Positions 48,842-61,469 are shown, counted from the first letter of the stretch. The stretch: DNA of 64,000 nucleotides from Mucilaginibacter pedocola (GCF_002013915.1 NZ_MBTF01000004.1:186001-250000); one strand, 5' to 3'. Translations and numbers: made by a program. Notes: generated by a model not told the origin, from the letters alone.

Positions 48842-50200
48842 ATGGGCCAACCCTTCGAAGAATTTAAATTTAACAGGCAGATATTGAATGCCATTGCCGA
48901 TGCCGGCTACACCGAGCCTACGCCGATACAGCAAAAGGCTATGCCGCCAATATTGAACGGGCAGGATGTAATGGGCATTGCACAAACCGGCACAGGCAAA
49001 ACCGCTGCCTACGTATTGCCCCTGCTCATGAAGCTGAAATATGCTCAGGGCGAAAACCCGCGTGCGCTCATTGTATCGCCAACGCGCGAGCTGGCGATGC
49101 AGATAGAAGAGAACATTAAAACCTTTGCGGTAAATACCGACCTGCGTGTAGTAGTACTTTATGGTGGCCTTGGCCCCAAAACGCAGATAGAGCAAATAAA
49201 CAAAGGGGTTGATATTATCGTTGCCACTCCGGGCCGCTTTCTGGATATCTACCTTGCCGGGCACATTGTTACCAAAACCCTACAGGTGCTGGTGTTGGAC
49301 GAGGCCGACAAGATGATGGATATGGGATTTATGCCGCAAGTGAACCGCATTTTAGAGGTGGTACCTGTTAAAAGACAAAACCTGTTGTTCTCGGCCACTA
49401 TGTCTGATAAAGTGCACCAGCTTTCGGCTAACTTCCTGGAGTTCCCTACCGTGATAGAGGTTACGCCACAGGCCACCACCGCCGAAACGGTTGATCAGCA
49501 ATTGTACCATGTGCCCAACATCAAAACCAAAATAAACCTGCTGAAGGTTTTGCTGGATAGGGATGATGATATTAAGAAGCTTATCGTATTCTGTAAAACC
49601 CGCGCCGCTGCCGAAGATGTTTACAAGTTTTTGGAGCGCAAATATGGCGAGGAAGGGGTGAAGGTGCTGCATGCCAACAAAGGACAAAACACACGTATCA
49701 ACTCTATCAACTCGTTCAAAAATGATGAGGTGAAAATACTGGTGGCTACTGATGTGGCTTCGCGCGGTATAGATGTAAGCGATGTGAGCCACGTGATAAA
49801 CTTTGATGTGCCCGTGGTGATTGAAGATTATGTACACCGCATTGGCCGCACAGGCAGGGCATTCAACTCGGGCGTGGCTATTACGTTCGCTATACCTTCT
49901 GAAGAATATTATATCAACAAAATTCAGAAGCTCATCAGGCAAACCATCCCGGTGCATGATATCCCCGAGGGCGTATTTATAGAAGAAACCCCGTATGCCG
50001 AGCGCCAGGAGCAAGCTAAGGAGATAGACCTGCAAAAGCGCAAAGAGGACCCTGATTTTAAAGGAGCCTTCCACGAGAAGAAGTCGTTATCGCAAGTGCG
50101 AAAATTCGAGGCTAACAAAGCCAAAAAGAACCCTAACCATCCATCAAACAAAAAAGCTACAAAAAATGGCGGACCAAAACGATCAGGCCGTAAACGCTAA
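48842..50200 (+). CDS. DEAD-box RNA helicase (RhlE-like)
   Basis: 452 residues from the ATG at 48842, chosen over 48749 because the promoter lies between them. Q motif (FNRQILNAIADAGYTEPTPI), Walker A AQTGTGKT (47-54), PTRELAMQ, DEAD box VLDEADKMMDMGFM, SAT, and the helicase C motifs VATDVASRGIDV and HRIGRTGRA are all intact. Basic C-terminal tail (KKNPNHPSNKKATKNGGPKR). It unwinds RNA in ribosome assembly or decay, with possible cold adaptation. Its 3' end overlaps the next small membrane protein gene by 35 bp. Confidence 0.95.
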   Translation: MGQPFEEFKFNRQILNAIADAGYTEPTPIQQKAMPPILNGQDVMGIAQTGTGKTAAYVLPLLMKLKYAQGENPRALIVSPTRELAMQIEENIKTFAVNTDLRVVVLYGGLGPKTQIEQINKGVDIIVATPGRFLDIYLAGHIVTKTLQVLVLDEADKMMDMGFMPQVNRILEVVPVKRQNLLFSATMSDKVHQLSANFLEFPTVIEVTPQATTAETVDQQLYHVPNIKTKINLLKVLLDRDDDIKKLIVFCKTRAAAEDVYKFLERKYGEEGVKVLHANKGQNTRINSINSFKNDEVKILVATDVASRGIDVSDVSHVINFDVPVVIEDYVHRIGRTGRAFNSGVAITFAIPSEEYYINKIQKLIRQTIPVHDIPEGVFIEETPYAERQEQAKEIDLQKRKEDPDFKGAFHEKKSLSQVRKFEANKAKKNPNHPSNKKATKNGGPKRSGRKR

Positions 50201-50477
50201 CCAGGCGCCCCGTAAATTCAGGGTGAGCCCTTTGAATTTTGCTACCGCCGGCTTCTTAATACTGGCAGGCTATATCTTTATTAATGGTGCTAAAATTACG
50301 GGCAGCCCTTACGAACATTGGAGCGGCACCATTGGACTCATCTTTGTGTTGTTCGGGATCGTTGTGTCATTTTTGGATATAATTTTCCGTAATTTCTTTA
50401 CCCAAACCAAAAAGCTATGGATTGTAGAACTAAGCTTTATAACTTTGGTGGCTATAATATTTTTACTTGTAAAATAA
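50166..50477 (+). CDS. Small three-TM membrane protein
   Basis: 103 residues: a Gln/Asn-rich N-terminus, then helices FATAGFLILAGYIFINGAKI, WSGTIGLIFVLFGIVVSFLD and LWIVELSFITLVAIIFLLVK. It starts within the last codons of the helicase gene (35-bp overlap in another frame) and is 10 bp ahead of gldC, so the three are probably one operon. No known family; small membrane proteins beside gldC are frequent in this group. Confidence 0.75.
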   Translation: MADQNDQAVNANQAPRKFRVSPLNFATAGFLILAGYIFINGAKITGSPYEHWSGTIGLIFVLFGIVVSFLDIIFRNFFTQTKKLWIVELSFITLVAIIFLLVK

Positions 50478-50487
50478 ATTTCTGTTA

Positions 50488-50817
50488 ATGAAGACCGCTG
50501 AAATAAAGCTGACCGTACAACTCGACGATAATAACGTACCCGAAAAAATAATGTGGGAATCTACCGATTCTGCCAACAAAGATGCCCTGCCCGTGCAGGC
50601 CTTTATGCTTTCGTTATGGGACAATAGTTATAAAAACACCCTGAAGATAGACCTGTGGACCAAAGACATGCCGGTTGACGACATGAAGCGTTTCTTCTAC
50701 GAAACCCTGCAAACCATGGGCGATACCTTTTTACGTGCCACCGGCGAGAAGAATATCATAGAAGATCTGCGGGACTATTGCGCCCACTTTGCCGATAAAA
50801 TGGATATCACAAAATAA
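50488..50817 (+). CDS. gldC: Gliding motility protein GldC
   Basis: 109 residues, full length. IKLTVQLDDNNVPEKIMWES, MLSLWDNSYKNTLKIDLWTK, MKRFFYETLQTMGDTFLRAT and DLRDYCAHFADKM match GldC, a small cytoplasmic protein found across gliding and non-gliding Bacteroidota. Its precise role is unknown, but it was first found among genes needed for Flavobacterium gliding. Downstream of the small membrane protein by 10 bp. Confidence 0.92.
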   Translation: MKTAEIKLTVQLDDNNVPEKIMWESTDSANKDALPVQAFMLSLWDNSYKNTLKIDLWTKDMPVDDMKRFFYETLQTMGDTFLRATGEKNIIEDLRDYCAHFADKMDITK

Positions 50818-50827
50818 CAACATACCC

Positions 50828-51262
50828 ATGCGCCTGCCCTCACTCTTATCACTCATTGGCTTTATAATACTTATTGCCGCAACTTATTGCCCCATGCTAA
50901 GCGCCTTTGGCCTGCTTACCATGAACGTTTATAAAATGAACCAGCCTTTCGGCTTTTTGCTGTTGTTGGTGGGCGTTATTGGTATATTAACTACTTTCTT
51001 CAATCAAACAAAAGTAGCGCGCTTAACCGCCTTTGTTTCGCTTGCGTTGGTTGCTTTGTTGTTACTGGCCGCCTTCCTGAAGGTGAAAACCAGCTTCAGC
51101 TTTATACCTTTTAAGGGCATTGCCGCTTACCTAACCAGTAAAATAAAATTCCGCTGGGGATGGATCCCACTTTTTGTTGGGCCGGTATTGGCGGTAATAG
51201 GTGCACTGTCATCGCGCAAAAGCCTTATTGTACCGCCGCAAGATACTACTACTGCGGTTTAA
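50828..51262 (+). CDS. Four-TM membrane protein
   Basis: 144 residues from the ATG at 50828 (MRLPSLLSLIGFIILIAATY), which avoids overlapping gldC; an earlier start at 50789 is possible. Four hydrophobic helices: SLIGFIILIAATYCPML, PFGFLLLLVGVIGILTTFF, LTAFVSLALVALLLLAAFL and WGWIPLFVGPVLAVIGALS. No recognised family. Follows gldC by 10 bp. Confidence 0.75.
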   Translation: MRLPSLLSLIGFIILIAATYCPMLSAFGLLTMNVYKMNQPFGFLLLLVGVIGILTTFFNQTKVARLTAFVSLALVALLLLAAFLKVKTSFSFIPFKGIAAYLTSKIKFRWGWIPLFVGPVLAVIGALSSRKSLIVPPQDTTTAV

Positions 51263-51364
51263 CTACTCCAAATGTGTTTAAGAATGCCTTTCGTTATAAT
51301 ATATTTAGTTAACGAAGGAATTTTTAAACATATTTGTGCATTACATTAACCACATTCTATCTAA

Positions 51365-54799
<3,435 letters not shown>

Positions 54800-54800
54800 A

Positions 54801-55640
54801 ATGAGCGAAACTTTAAGTAAGGATGGCGGGCTAACGGGGGCGCAATTAACAGAACTGATAGACCTTGTAAAAAAAATACACGGATTCGATTTTGGCGATT
54901 ATACCAAGGCATCGCTTAAACGGAGGCTGGCGCGTATTATGATGCTTAAAAAGCTCTCGTATTACGACCTGAAGCATATTTTGGTGAACGACCCTGCTTT
55001 CTTCCAGGAGTTTTTGGAAGAAATAACGGTAAACGTTACCGAGATGTTCCGCGATCCGGCCTTTTACAAGGCACTTAACCAACAAGTGGTGCCATACCTC
55101 TCCACCTACCAGCACGCCAAAATATGGTGTGCCGGGTGTTCTTCAGGCGAGGAAGTATATTCAATGGCTATCTTACTGAAAGAAGAAGGGTTGGGTAAAA
55201 AATCGTTCATTTACGGTACCGACATCAATACCGAAGTGTTGAAAGAGGCCCGCAAAGGCATTTACAGCCTGCGTAAAATAAAAAGCTATGCCGAAAATTA
55301 CCTGTTCACAGGTTTGCCCGGTTCTATAACTGACCATTTTACTATTATGTATGATGCGGCGGCTATCCATAGCGAATTGAAGCAGAATACATTGTTTTCG
55401 GTACATAACCTGATATCTGATACTATTTTTAACGAGTTTCAGATGATCAGTTGCCGTAATGTGTTCATTTACTTTGAAACCGAATTGCAGGAGCGTATTC
55501 TTGATCTTTTTTATAAAAGCCTTTGCCCGCTTGGTTATCTTTGCCTCGGAAATAAAGAAACCATCCGCAGCGATAGTTTCCGTAAGAAGTTTAAAGTGAT
55601 CAACCAAAAGGAAAATATATACCAGAAAATTGGTGCTTGA
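54801..55640 (+). CDS. CheR-type protein-glutamate methyltransferase
   Basis: 279 residues. N-terminal helical CheR_N (LIDLVKKIHGFDFGDYTKAS; LKRRLARIMMLKKLSYYDLK), then the SAM-binding domain (KIWCAGCSSGEEVYSMAILL; SFIYGTDINTEVLKEARKGI; FQMISCRNVFIYFE; GYLCLGNKET). Transfers methyl groups from SAM to glutamates of receptor proteins. Starts 1 nt after the kinase stop. No chemoreceptor lies nearby, so the target is probably the hybrid kinases' coiled-coil regions, an inference. Confidence 0.92.
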   Translation: MSETLSKDGGLTGAQLTELIDLVKKIHGFDFGDYTKASLKRRLARIMMLKKLSYYDLKHILVNDPAFFQEFLEEITVNVTEMFRDPAFYKALNQQVVPYLSTYQHAKIWCAGCSSGEEVYSMAILLKEEGLGKKSFIYGTDINTEVLKEARKGIYSLRKIKSYAENYLFTGLPGSITDHFTIMYDAAAIHSELKQNTLFSVHNLISDTIFNEFQMISCRNVFIYFETELQERILDLFYKSLCPLGYLCLGNKETIRSDSFRKKFKVINQKENIYQKIGA

Positions 55641-56223
55641 TACAAAACTGATACAACGCTTCAACCGGTCGAAGATGCTGCTGTTGGGCGGCTCGGCAGG
55701 TTCGTTTAAACTGATGTTCAGGTTGGTGAAACTGTTGCCGCATGATTTCAACAAGACGGTTATCATTATCATTCACCGAAAAAAAAATTTTTTTAGCGAA
55801 ATAGAGAAACTGTTTGCCGAAAATAGCCGTATGTACCTGCGGGAAATTAGTGATAAGGACCCCATTGAACAAAACGCTATATACATAGCACCGGCAAACT
55901 ACCACACCCTCCTCGAAAAAAGGGGGTATTTTAGTTTAGATGTATCAGAGGCAATATGGTATTCAAAGCCATCAATAGATGTGACATTTGAAAGCGCTGC
56001 TGATTCATTTGGAAAAAGCTGTACAGCCATATTATTTTCGGGAGCCAACCAGGATGGGGCAGAGGGGCTGCTTAAGCTGCGCAATTGCGGCGCGCTTACT
56101 ATTGCCCAGCACCCCGAGGATGCCGAAATGGCCGAGATGCCAAACGCTGCCATCAGCATAGATGGTGCCGAATATATATTACGTACTACTGAGATATTTG
56201 AGCTTTTACAAAACGGCACTTAA
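55633..56223 (+). CDS. CheB-type methylesterase domain protein
   Basis: About 196 residues from a GTG at 55633 overlapping the cheR stop by 8 bp; an adjacent TTG (55630) or the ATG at 55675 are alternatives, and the last would leave the nucleophile motif very close to the N-terminus. Catalytic residues are visible: Ser in LLGGSAGSFK, His in IIIHRKKN and Asp in GANQDGAEGLLKL, the CheB triad. It lacks the receiver domain of classical CheB. Hydrolyses the methyl esters made by the CheR partner. Confidence 0.85.
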   Translation: MLDTKLIQRFNRSKMLLLGGSAGSFKLMFRLVKLLPHDFNKTVIIIIHRKKNFFSEIEKLFAENSRMYLREISDKDPIEQNAIYIAPANYHTLLEKRGYFSLDVSEAIWYSKPSIDVTFESAADSFGKSCTAILFSGANQDGAEGLLKLRNCGALTIAQHPEDAEMAEMPNAAISIDGAEYILRTTEIFELLQNGT

Positions 56224-56237
56224 ACCCCCTACACTGA

Positions 56238-58175
56238 ATGACCCCAATAAACATCCTTATTGTTGACGATAGGGAAGAAAATATAATAGCACTTGAAGCG
56301 CTTCTGAAAAGGAGCGATATTAAGTTGTTTACCACAACATCGCCCAATGAGGCGCTCAGGATAGCCTGGGAGAACCACATATCTATTGCGCTGGTAGATG
56401 TTCAAATGCCCGAAATGGATGGCTTTGAGCTGGTGGAGATGCTAAAATCGAACCCGCGCACACGCGATATACTGGTGATATTTGTTACCGCCATTTCTAA
56501 AGAAAGCAAGTATGCCGTAAAGGGCCTTGGTGCCGGCGCGGTAGATTACCTGTACAAACCACTCGATCCGTATATAACATCGGCTAAAGTTGACTCCTTC
56601 GTGCAACTGGCACGCCAGCAAGAAGATATTAAAGCAAAAAATACCGAGCTGGAAGATTATGCCATTGTGGTAAAAAACAGCGCCGATATTATTTGCTCGG
56701 TAGATGCTACTACACTTCGTATTAAAACCATAAACCCGGCTGTAGAAAAGCTTTTGGGCTTTAAACCGGCCGAAGCTATGGGCCGCAGTATAGTCGACCT
56801 TGCTATTGAAGCCGATAAGAGCTCCTTTAAAAAGAAGCTGGGCGAGATCATTCGCGAGAACCAGCAGTTCTCGGTATTCGAGTTTCAGTTCGATACTTTT
56901 GATAAGCGCACTATTTGGGTGGATTGCCGGGTTTCGTACCGCAATAAAACGCTGTTTATGAACATCAGCGATTGTACGCCACAGAAAAGCTATCAGCAGC
57001 AACTCATCAAATCAAAAGAAGCGGCAGAGTACGGCAAAAAAGTAAAAGAAACCTTTTTGGCCAACATGAGCCACGAGTTGCGCACGCCCGTTAATGGTAT
57101 TATAGGCTTAAGCAACTTATTGCGCAAAACAGGTGTTACCGAGCAGCAGGGTAACTTGCTGGATATGCTGGAAACATCGTCGCGCTCATTATTGGGCGTT
57201 ATAAATGATGTGTTGGATATTTCTAAGATAGAGGCCGGTAAGTTCAATATAGTACGTGCGCCAAATAATATCCGTAACATCGTCGAATCGGTACATGGTT
57301 TGCTTAAATTCAGCGCCGACGAAAAAAGCATTGAATTTGAACTGGAATTGGGTGATGACCTGCCGGAGGCCATTATGGTAGATTCGTTGCGCATTAACCA
57401 GATATTGATGAACCTGTTGAGTAATGCCATTAAATTTACCGACAGGGGCACCGTGAAGCTGAAAGTTGCTGTGCAAGATAGAAAGCAAGACAAAGTTAAG
57501 CTTAAATTTACTGTTGAAGACAGTGGCATAGGTATCCCTGCAGACAGGTTGTCGAGCATTTTCGAATCGTTCGAGCAAGCCGAAGATAGTACTGCCAGCA
57601 AGTATGGCGGCACGGGTCTGGGACTTACTATTGTTAAGAAACTGATAGAACTGAAAGGCGGCGAGCTTACCGTAAGCAGCCAGATAGGCAAGGGGAGTGT
57701 TTTCAATTTTACCAACTGGTTCGATCTGGCACAAGTGCCCGAGCATAAAGCTGTTAAACCGGCTGCTGTACTTACGCCTTTTGATGGGTTGAAGGTATTG
57801 GTGGCAGAGGATAATATGATAAACCAGTTTATGCTGGTTAAGATGCTGAAGGATTGGGGTATTACCGTAATGGTAGCCGATAATGGCAACAGCGCCATTG
57901 AGAAGCTTAACGAAGATGATTACGACCTGGTACTGATGGACACACACATGCCCGGCATGAACGGCTACCAGGCGGCCCGTGCTATCCGTATGGATTTTGC
58001 CGAGCCAAAACGTAGTGTGCCTATTATATCACTTTCTGCAGCTGCTTACGAGCACGAGCACAAAGAGGCCATATCTGCAGGGATGAATGATGTATTGTCT
58101 AAGCCTTTTGAGCCGCAACAATTGCACGCTAAAATTGCCAAGCTGGTAGGCGGGAAGATCAGAAAAACAGTTTAG
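56238..58175 (+). CDS. Hybrid histidine kinase: REC-PAS-HisKA-HATPase-REC
   Basis: 645 residues, soluble. REC1 has D54 in ALVDVQMPEMDG. A PAS domain follows (~145-265: IVVKNSADIICSVDATTLRI, GFKPAEAMGRSIVDL), then HisKA with H279 in NMSHELRTPVNG, HATPase_c with SGIGIPADR and GGTGLGLT, and a C-terminal REC with LMDTHMPGMNGY. Last gene of the kinase-cheR-cheB-kinase operon, 14 bp after cheB. Its 3' end overlaps the convergent MGMT gene by 17 bp. Confidence 0.93.
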   Translation: MTPINILIVDDREENIIALEALLKRSDIKLFTTTSPNEALRIAWENHISIALVDVQMPEMDGFELVEMLKSNPRTRDILVIFVTAISKESKYAVKGLGAGAVDYLYKPLDPYITSAKVDSFVQLARQQEDIKAKNTELEDYAIVVKNSADIICSVDATTLRIKTINPAVEKLLGFKPAEAMGRSIVDLAIEADKSSFKKKLGEIIRENQQFSVFEFQFDTFDKRTIWVDCRVSYRNKTLFMNISDCTPQKSYQQQLIKSKEAAEYGKKVKETFLANMSHELRTPVNGIIGLSNLLRKTGVTEQQGNLLDMLETSSRSLLGVINDVLDISKIEAGKFNIVRAPNNIRNIVESVHGLLKFSADEKSIEFELELGDDLPEAIMVDSLRINQILMNLLSNAIKFTDRGTVKLKVAVQDRKQDKVKLKFTVEDSGIGIPADRLSSIFESFEQAEDSTASKYGGTGLGLTIVKKLIELKGGELTVSSQIGKGSVFNFTNWFDLAQVPEHKAVKPAAVLTPFDGLKVLVAEDNMINQFMLVKMLKDWGITVMVADNGNSAIEKLNEDDYDLVLMDTHMPGMNGYQAARAIRMDFAEPKRSVPIISLSAAAYEHEHKEAISAGMNDVLSKPFEPQQLHAKIAKLVGGKIRKTV

Positions 58176-58644
58176 TTTGCCCAACGCCCATAATGCGGGC
58201 TTCGTGGTCTAATAGCCATTGTTTGCGCCATAGGCCCCCAGCATAGCCGGTTAAGCTGCCGTTGCTGCCAATTACGCGGTGGCAGGGCACCACTATCCAC
58301 AAATTGTTTTTGCCGTTGGCTGATGCTATAGCGCGTATCCCCAGCGGGTTATTCATAAATTGCGATTGCTGCCCGTAGGTAATGGTTTTGCCATAGGGAA
58401 TAGCCAGTAGTTGCTGCCAAACCTGCTGCTGAAAATCGGTACCGGATTGGTTAAGCGGCAGGTCGAACTCGCGGCGGGTGCCTTCAAAATACTCATCCAG
58501 TTGTTGCAGGGCAAGGTTGATATGTGGAGAGTCCGAAGGTGTCTCCACGCATTCCTCATCGCGTATGCTAATGGAAGTTATACCGTCCTCATCCGCTCGC
58601 ACGCGCACAAACCCAAGCGGTGTTTTATGGAAGGCCTCGTACAT
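58159..58644 (-). CDS. ogt: Methylated-DNA--[protein]-cysteine S-methyltransferase
   Basis: 161 residues. The active-site motif I-V-V-P-C121-H-R-V-I-G is intact, with the helix FQQQVWQQLLAIPYGKTITY and the arginine finger region IRAIASANGKNN. It removes O6-alkyl groups from guanine by suicidal transfer to Cys121. Usual length for Ogt-type enzymes with a short N-terminal domain. Overlaps the 3' end of the kinase gene by 17 bp; the SDR gene lies 4 bp upstream on the same strand, so the two are probably co-transcribed. Confidence 0.93.
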   Translation of the reverse strand: MYEAFHKTPLGFVRVRADEDGITSISIRDEECVETPSDSPHINLALQQLDEYFEGTRREFDLPLNQSGTDFQQQVWQQLLAIPYGKTITYGQQSQFMNNPLGIRAIASANGKNNLWIVVPCHRVIGSNGSLTGYAGGLWRKQWLLDHEARIMGVGQTKLFF

Positions 58645-58648
58645 CGGT

Positions 58649-59458
58649 TTATAAACTTTCGGCCTTTAAAAGCGATTTGTAATAAACCTTGCCCATGTTC
58701 TTGAGGATGAATTTTCGGGGTATAAAATTCATGAAAACATTGCCCACACGGTTCAGAAAGCCCGGAACGTGTACCTGCTTACGCGATATAAAAGCGTTCA
58801 AGCCTTCGGTTGCGGCCTGGCCAACGGGCATCAGCCAGCCTTTCAAATCGTTAAAGTTTTTGCCCTCCGTCATTTCTGTAGCAATGCCGCCCGGCGCGTA
58901 AATAGAAAGCGATAGTGCCGGGTTTTTTATCTCGACAGACAGCGCATTGGCAAAAGCCATAATAAATGCTTTGGTAGCCGAGTAAACCGCCTGGTAAGGC
59001 ACAGGGAAGAATGCCGCCATGCTGGAAACGATCATTACACCCGCTTCGGTGTTGGCCTGCTCAAAATGGGCTATCAATCGGCTCGTCATGTACACCACGC
59101 TGTTTACGTTGGTTTTCATGATGTTTTCGGTTTGCTCCCAAGGTAGGTCTTTATGGCGCCCGAAATAAGTAATGCCGGCGTTCAGTATAGCGCCGTAGAG
59201 TTGCCCGTCGGCTAGGCAGGTATCTATCATACTCACTACATCTGCATGTACCGACAGGTCGGCAACTATTACTTTTACCTGTATGTTGTGGCTGGCTTCC
59301 AGTTCGGCTTTAAGCTGGTCGAGTTTATCTTTACGGCGGGCGGCAATTATGAGGTTGGCTTTATGTTTAGCTGCCAGTTGGCGTGCCATTTCCTGCCCAA
59401 GGCCCGAGGAGGCGCCGGTAACCAGCACCCATTTATTAGCGAAGTTGAGTTTGTTCAT
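58649..59458 (-). CDS. Short-chain dehydrogenase/reductase
   Basis: 269 residues. TGASSGLGQEMARQLAAKHK at ~14-33, LNAGITYFG near 92, catalytic Y and K in VYSATKAFIMAF near 160, then PGGIATEMTEGKNF. The AARRKDK stretch after strand 2 suggests NADP(H). A C-terminal segment (FLNRVGNVFMNFIPRKFILK) may associate with membrane, as in DltE-like SDRs. Upstream of the MGMT gene by 4 bp. Substrate unknown. Confidence 0.87.
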   Translation of the reverse strand: MNKLNFANKWVLVTGASSGLGQEMARQLAAKHKANLIIAARRKDKLDQLKAELEASHNIQVKVIVADLSVHADVVSMIDTCLADGQLYGAILNAGITYFGRHKDLPWEQTENIMKTNVNSVVYMTSRLIAHFEQANTEAGVMIVSSMAAFFPVPYQAVYSATKAFIMAFANALSVEIKNPALSLSIYAPGGIATEMTEGKNFNDLKGWLMPVGQAATEGLNAFISRKQVHVPGFLNRVGNVFMNFIPRKFILKNMGKVYYKSLLKAESL

Positions 59459-59465
59459 TGAGGAG

Positions 59466-59727
59466 TATAGAAAATGGGTAATAGAAATATTAAAGTTTTT
59501 CTATTACATCAACAAAAAGCTTGGTGGTTTTAGCGATAAATTCAATTGCCAAACCTTCTTTTTTTAATTCGCGGGCGATAGCTAAGGCTTCTTCTAATTT
59601 ACCTTTTTCGATACCTTCAGTCATGGCGTAGTTGAGGGTGTTTTGATTATCCCACTTATATTTTTGGCTGCTATCGTACATGTCTTTTTCTTCCTTGGTA
59701 AAATTAGCGTATTCGGCAATGTTGAAT
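59466..59727 (-). repeat. Tandem partial duplication of the Rpn gene 3' end, distal copy
   Basis: Bases ~59466-59727 repeat ~59727-59999 with small changes: both contain TAATAGAAATATTAAAGTTT near one edge and GCGTATTCGGCAATGTTGAA at the other. The proximal copy has 12 extra bases in the Gln/Gly segment. Confidence 0.88.
59490..59681 (-). pseudogene. Duplicated C-terminal fragment of the Rpn/PD-(D/E)XK protein
   Basis: A 63-codon ORF, MYDSSQKYKWDNQNTLNYAM..., nearly identical to the last ~67 residues of the adjacent intact gene; it differs by TEGIEKGKLEE instead of TEGIQKGIEQGKLEE and by a Phe for Ser near the end. It lacks the nuclease core entirely, so I treat it as a gene remnant from tandem duplication rather than a functional gene. 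Confidence 0.8.
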
Positions 59728-59748
59728 AGAAAACAGGTAATAGAAATA

Positions 59749-60633
59749 TTAAAGTTTTTCTATTACGTCAACGGAAAGCTTAGTTGTTTTAGCGATAAAT
59801 TCAATTGCCAAACCTTCTTTTTTCAATTCGCGTGCTATAGCTAAAGCTTCTTCCAATTTACCTTGTTCGATACCTTTTTGTATTCCTTCGGTCAAGGCAT
59901 AGTTGAGGGTGTTCTGGTTATCCCATTTGTATTTTTGGCTGCTATCGTACATGTCTTTTTCCTCTTTGGTAAAATTAGCGTATTCGGCAATGTTGAATAA
60001 TTTCTCAAAAATAGGCTTTCGCAAATAAGCGGGAATTTTTCCCATTTCGCTCATATGCTTTAAAACGTAAAGCCATTTATCCAACTCTGTTACCAGCTCG
60101 CTTTCTGTTTTAACAAATTTACTTAATTCTATATAGGTAAAACCTAATTTATCGTAAAATATTTCACCGGTATCAGTATCACACAAGTAAACTTCGTGCA
60201 AATATTTTGGATAGGGGCCGGCGGCGGATGTAAAATCTTCCAATAATGCGATGAGGTATACTTCACTGAGATTATAGGCCCATTGGCTTCTTTTACCTTT
60301 TGGTGCCTGGTTGCTTATCAATCGGGAGGTATAAAACAACGCCCTTTCTTTAAAGTAACCCTGCCTGCCTCGCTGTATCTCGATGATGAATTGCTCGCCT
60401 TTGTCGCCTGTGCATTGCAGGTCGAATATCGCGGCGCCCTCGTGTTTAAGGTCGCCATGATGCTCGTTCTTGTTGTAAGTAAGATTAACAATGACCTTAC
60501 GGCCTCTGAATACTTCATTCAGAAAAGCAATAAGCAGGTCTTTGTTAGGTTCGCTGCCAAAGATCTTTTTAAAGGCAAAATCGACTAAAGGGTCGATGTA
60601 TCTACCTACGGAGGGCGGTTGTTGGTTAGGCAT
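59749..60633 (-). CDS. Rpn-family / PD-(D/E)XK nuclease family transposase-like protein
   Basis: 294 residues from the ATG at 60633 (MPNQQPPSVGRYIDPLVDFA); a longer start at 60690 would run across the ccmB promoter. RYIDPLVDFAFKKIFGSEPN, then FDLQCTGDKGEQFIIEIQRG with the Asp and Glu-x-Gln of the PDDEXK_2 core, and LPAYLRKPIFEKLFNIAEYA. The C-terminus has a GKLEEALAIARELKKEGLAI helix. These proteins (annotated as Rpn family recombination-promoting nuclease or putative transposase) cut DNA. Its 3' end is tandemly duplicated. Confidence 0.88.
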   Translation of the reverse strand: MPNQQPPSVGRYIDPLVDFAFKKIFGSEPNKDLLIAFLNEVFRGRKVIVNLTYNKNEHHGDLKHEGAAIFDLQCTGDKGEQFIIEIQRGRQGYFKERALFYTSRLISNQAPKGKRSQWAYNLSEVYLIALLEDFTSAAGPYPKYLHEVYLCDTDTGEIFYDKLGFTYIELSKFVKTESELVTELDKWLYVLKHMSEMGKIPAYLRKPIFEKLFNIAEYANFTKEEKDMYDSSQKYKWDNQNTLNYALTEGIQKGIEQGKLEEALAIARELKKEGLAIEFIAKTTKLSVDVIEKL

Positions 60634-60678
60634 AATCCAAAGATAATTAACATCGCCAAATTCAAGCGGTAAATCCAC

Positions 60679-60686
60679 TATCTTTG
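60679..60686 (+). promoter_or_regulatory. -7 element of ccmB
   Basis: TATCTTTG, matching TAnnTTTG, ends 7 nt before the ccmB ATG at 60694. No clear -33 TTG was seen. Confidence 0.5.
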
Positions 60687-60693
60687 CCACGCA

Positions 60694-61377
60694 ATGCGGC
60701 TTTTTAACGAAACCTATAATTTACTCAAGAAAGAGATACTGCTGGAGTGGCGTTCTAAGTACGCTTTCAATGGTGTACTGCTTTACATCGTTTCTACAGT
60801 TTTTATCTGTTACATATCCTTTAACCTTAATCCGGGGTTCCGCAGCAGCCAGGGGTACCCCATTGTTTGGAATATCTTGTTTTGGATAATTATGCTATTT
60901 GCCTCAGTAAATGCCATTGCCAAAAGCTTTATGCAGGAGAGCAAAGCCCGTTTGCTTTACTACTACACTATTGCCCGCCCGCAGGCCATCATCCTATCCA
61001 AAACCATTTACAACGCCATGCTGATGGGTTTGTTAAGCGTGCTGGCACTCATCGTATACATGGTTTTCTTTACCAATGATGTAGGCGACCTGCTGTTTTA
61101 CTTTATTGCGGTGCTTTTGGGAAGCATCAGTTTTTCAACCGTGTTTACCATGATATCGGCGATCGCATCAAAGGCAGGCAATAACGGTACGCTAATGGCT
61201 ATCCTGAGTTTCCCGGTTATCGTACCCGTGATATTGCTGTTAATAAAAGTAAGCAAGGCCGCTATGGATGGGCTGGATAGGGCGGAGAGCTATGGCACCA
61301 TGGGCGTGTTGCTGGCTATTAATGCCATCGTTATCTCTACATCGCTCATTCTGTTCCCGTATTTGTGGAGGGATTAA
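60694..61377 (+). CDS. ccmB: Heme exporter protein CcmB
   Basis: 227 residues, about six membrane helices. FNETYNLLKKEILLEWRSKY, LFWIIMLFASVNAIAKSFMQ, ARLLYYYTIARPQAIILSKT and FPVIVPVILLLIKVSKAAMD match CcmB, the membrane subunit of the CcmAB ABC transporter in cytochrome c maturation system I. No ccmA is in the window. Followed after 92 bp by an exported protein gene, then ccmC and ccmD. Confidence 0.9.
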   Translation: MRLFNETYNLLKKEILLEWRSKYAFNGVLLYIVSTVFICYISFNLNPGFRSSQGYPIVWNILFWIIMLFASVNAIAKSFMQESKARLLYYYTIARPQAIILSKTIYNAMLMGLLSVLALIVYMVFFTNDVGDLLFYFIAVLLGSISFSTVFTMISAIASKAGNNGTLMAILSFPVIVPVILLLIKVSKAAMDGLDRAESYGTMGVLLAINAIVISTSLILFPYLWRD

Positions 61378-61469
61378 GGGCTTGTATCTTTTTAATTACC
61401 ATCCGTTTTTTCATCTCTCGTTCATAAATTATATCTTTATTAGCACCCTCTAAATAAATTTAAATATAC

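Noticed and set aside
59490..59681. 63-codon ORF as an independent gene
   Set aside because: It is a duplicated 3' fragment of the adjacent Rpn gene with no start region or catalytic core of its own.
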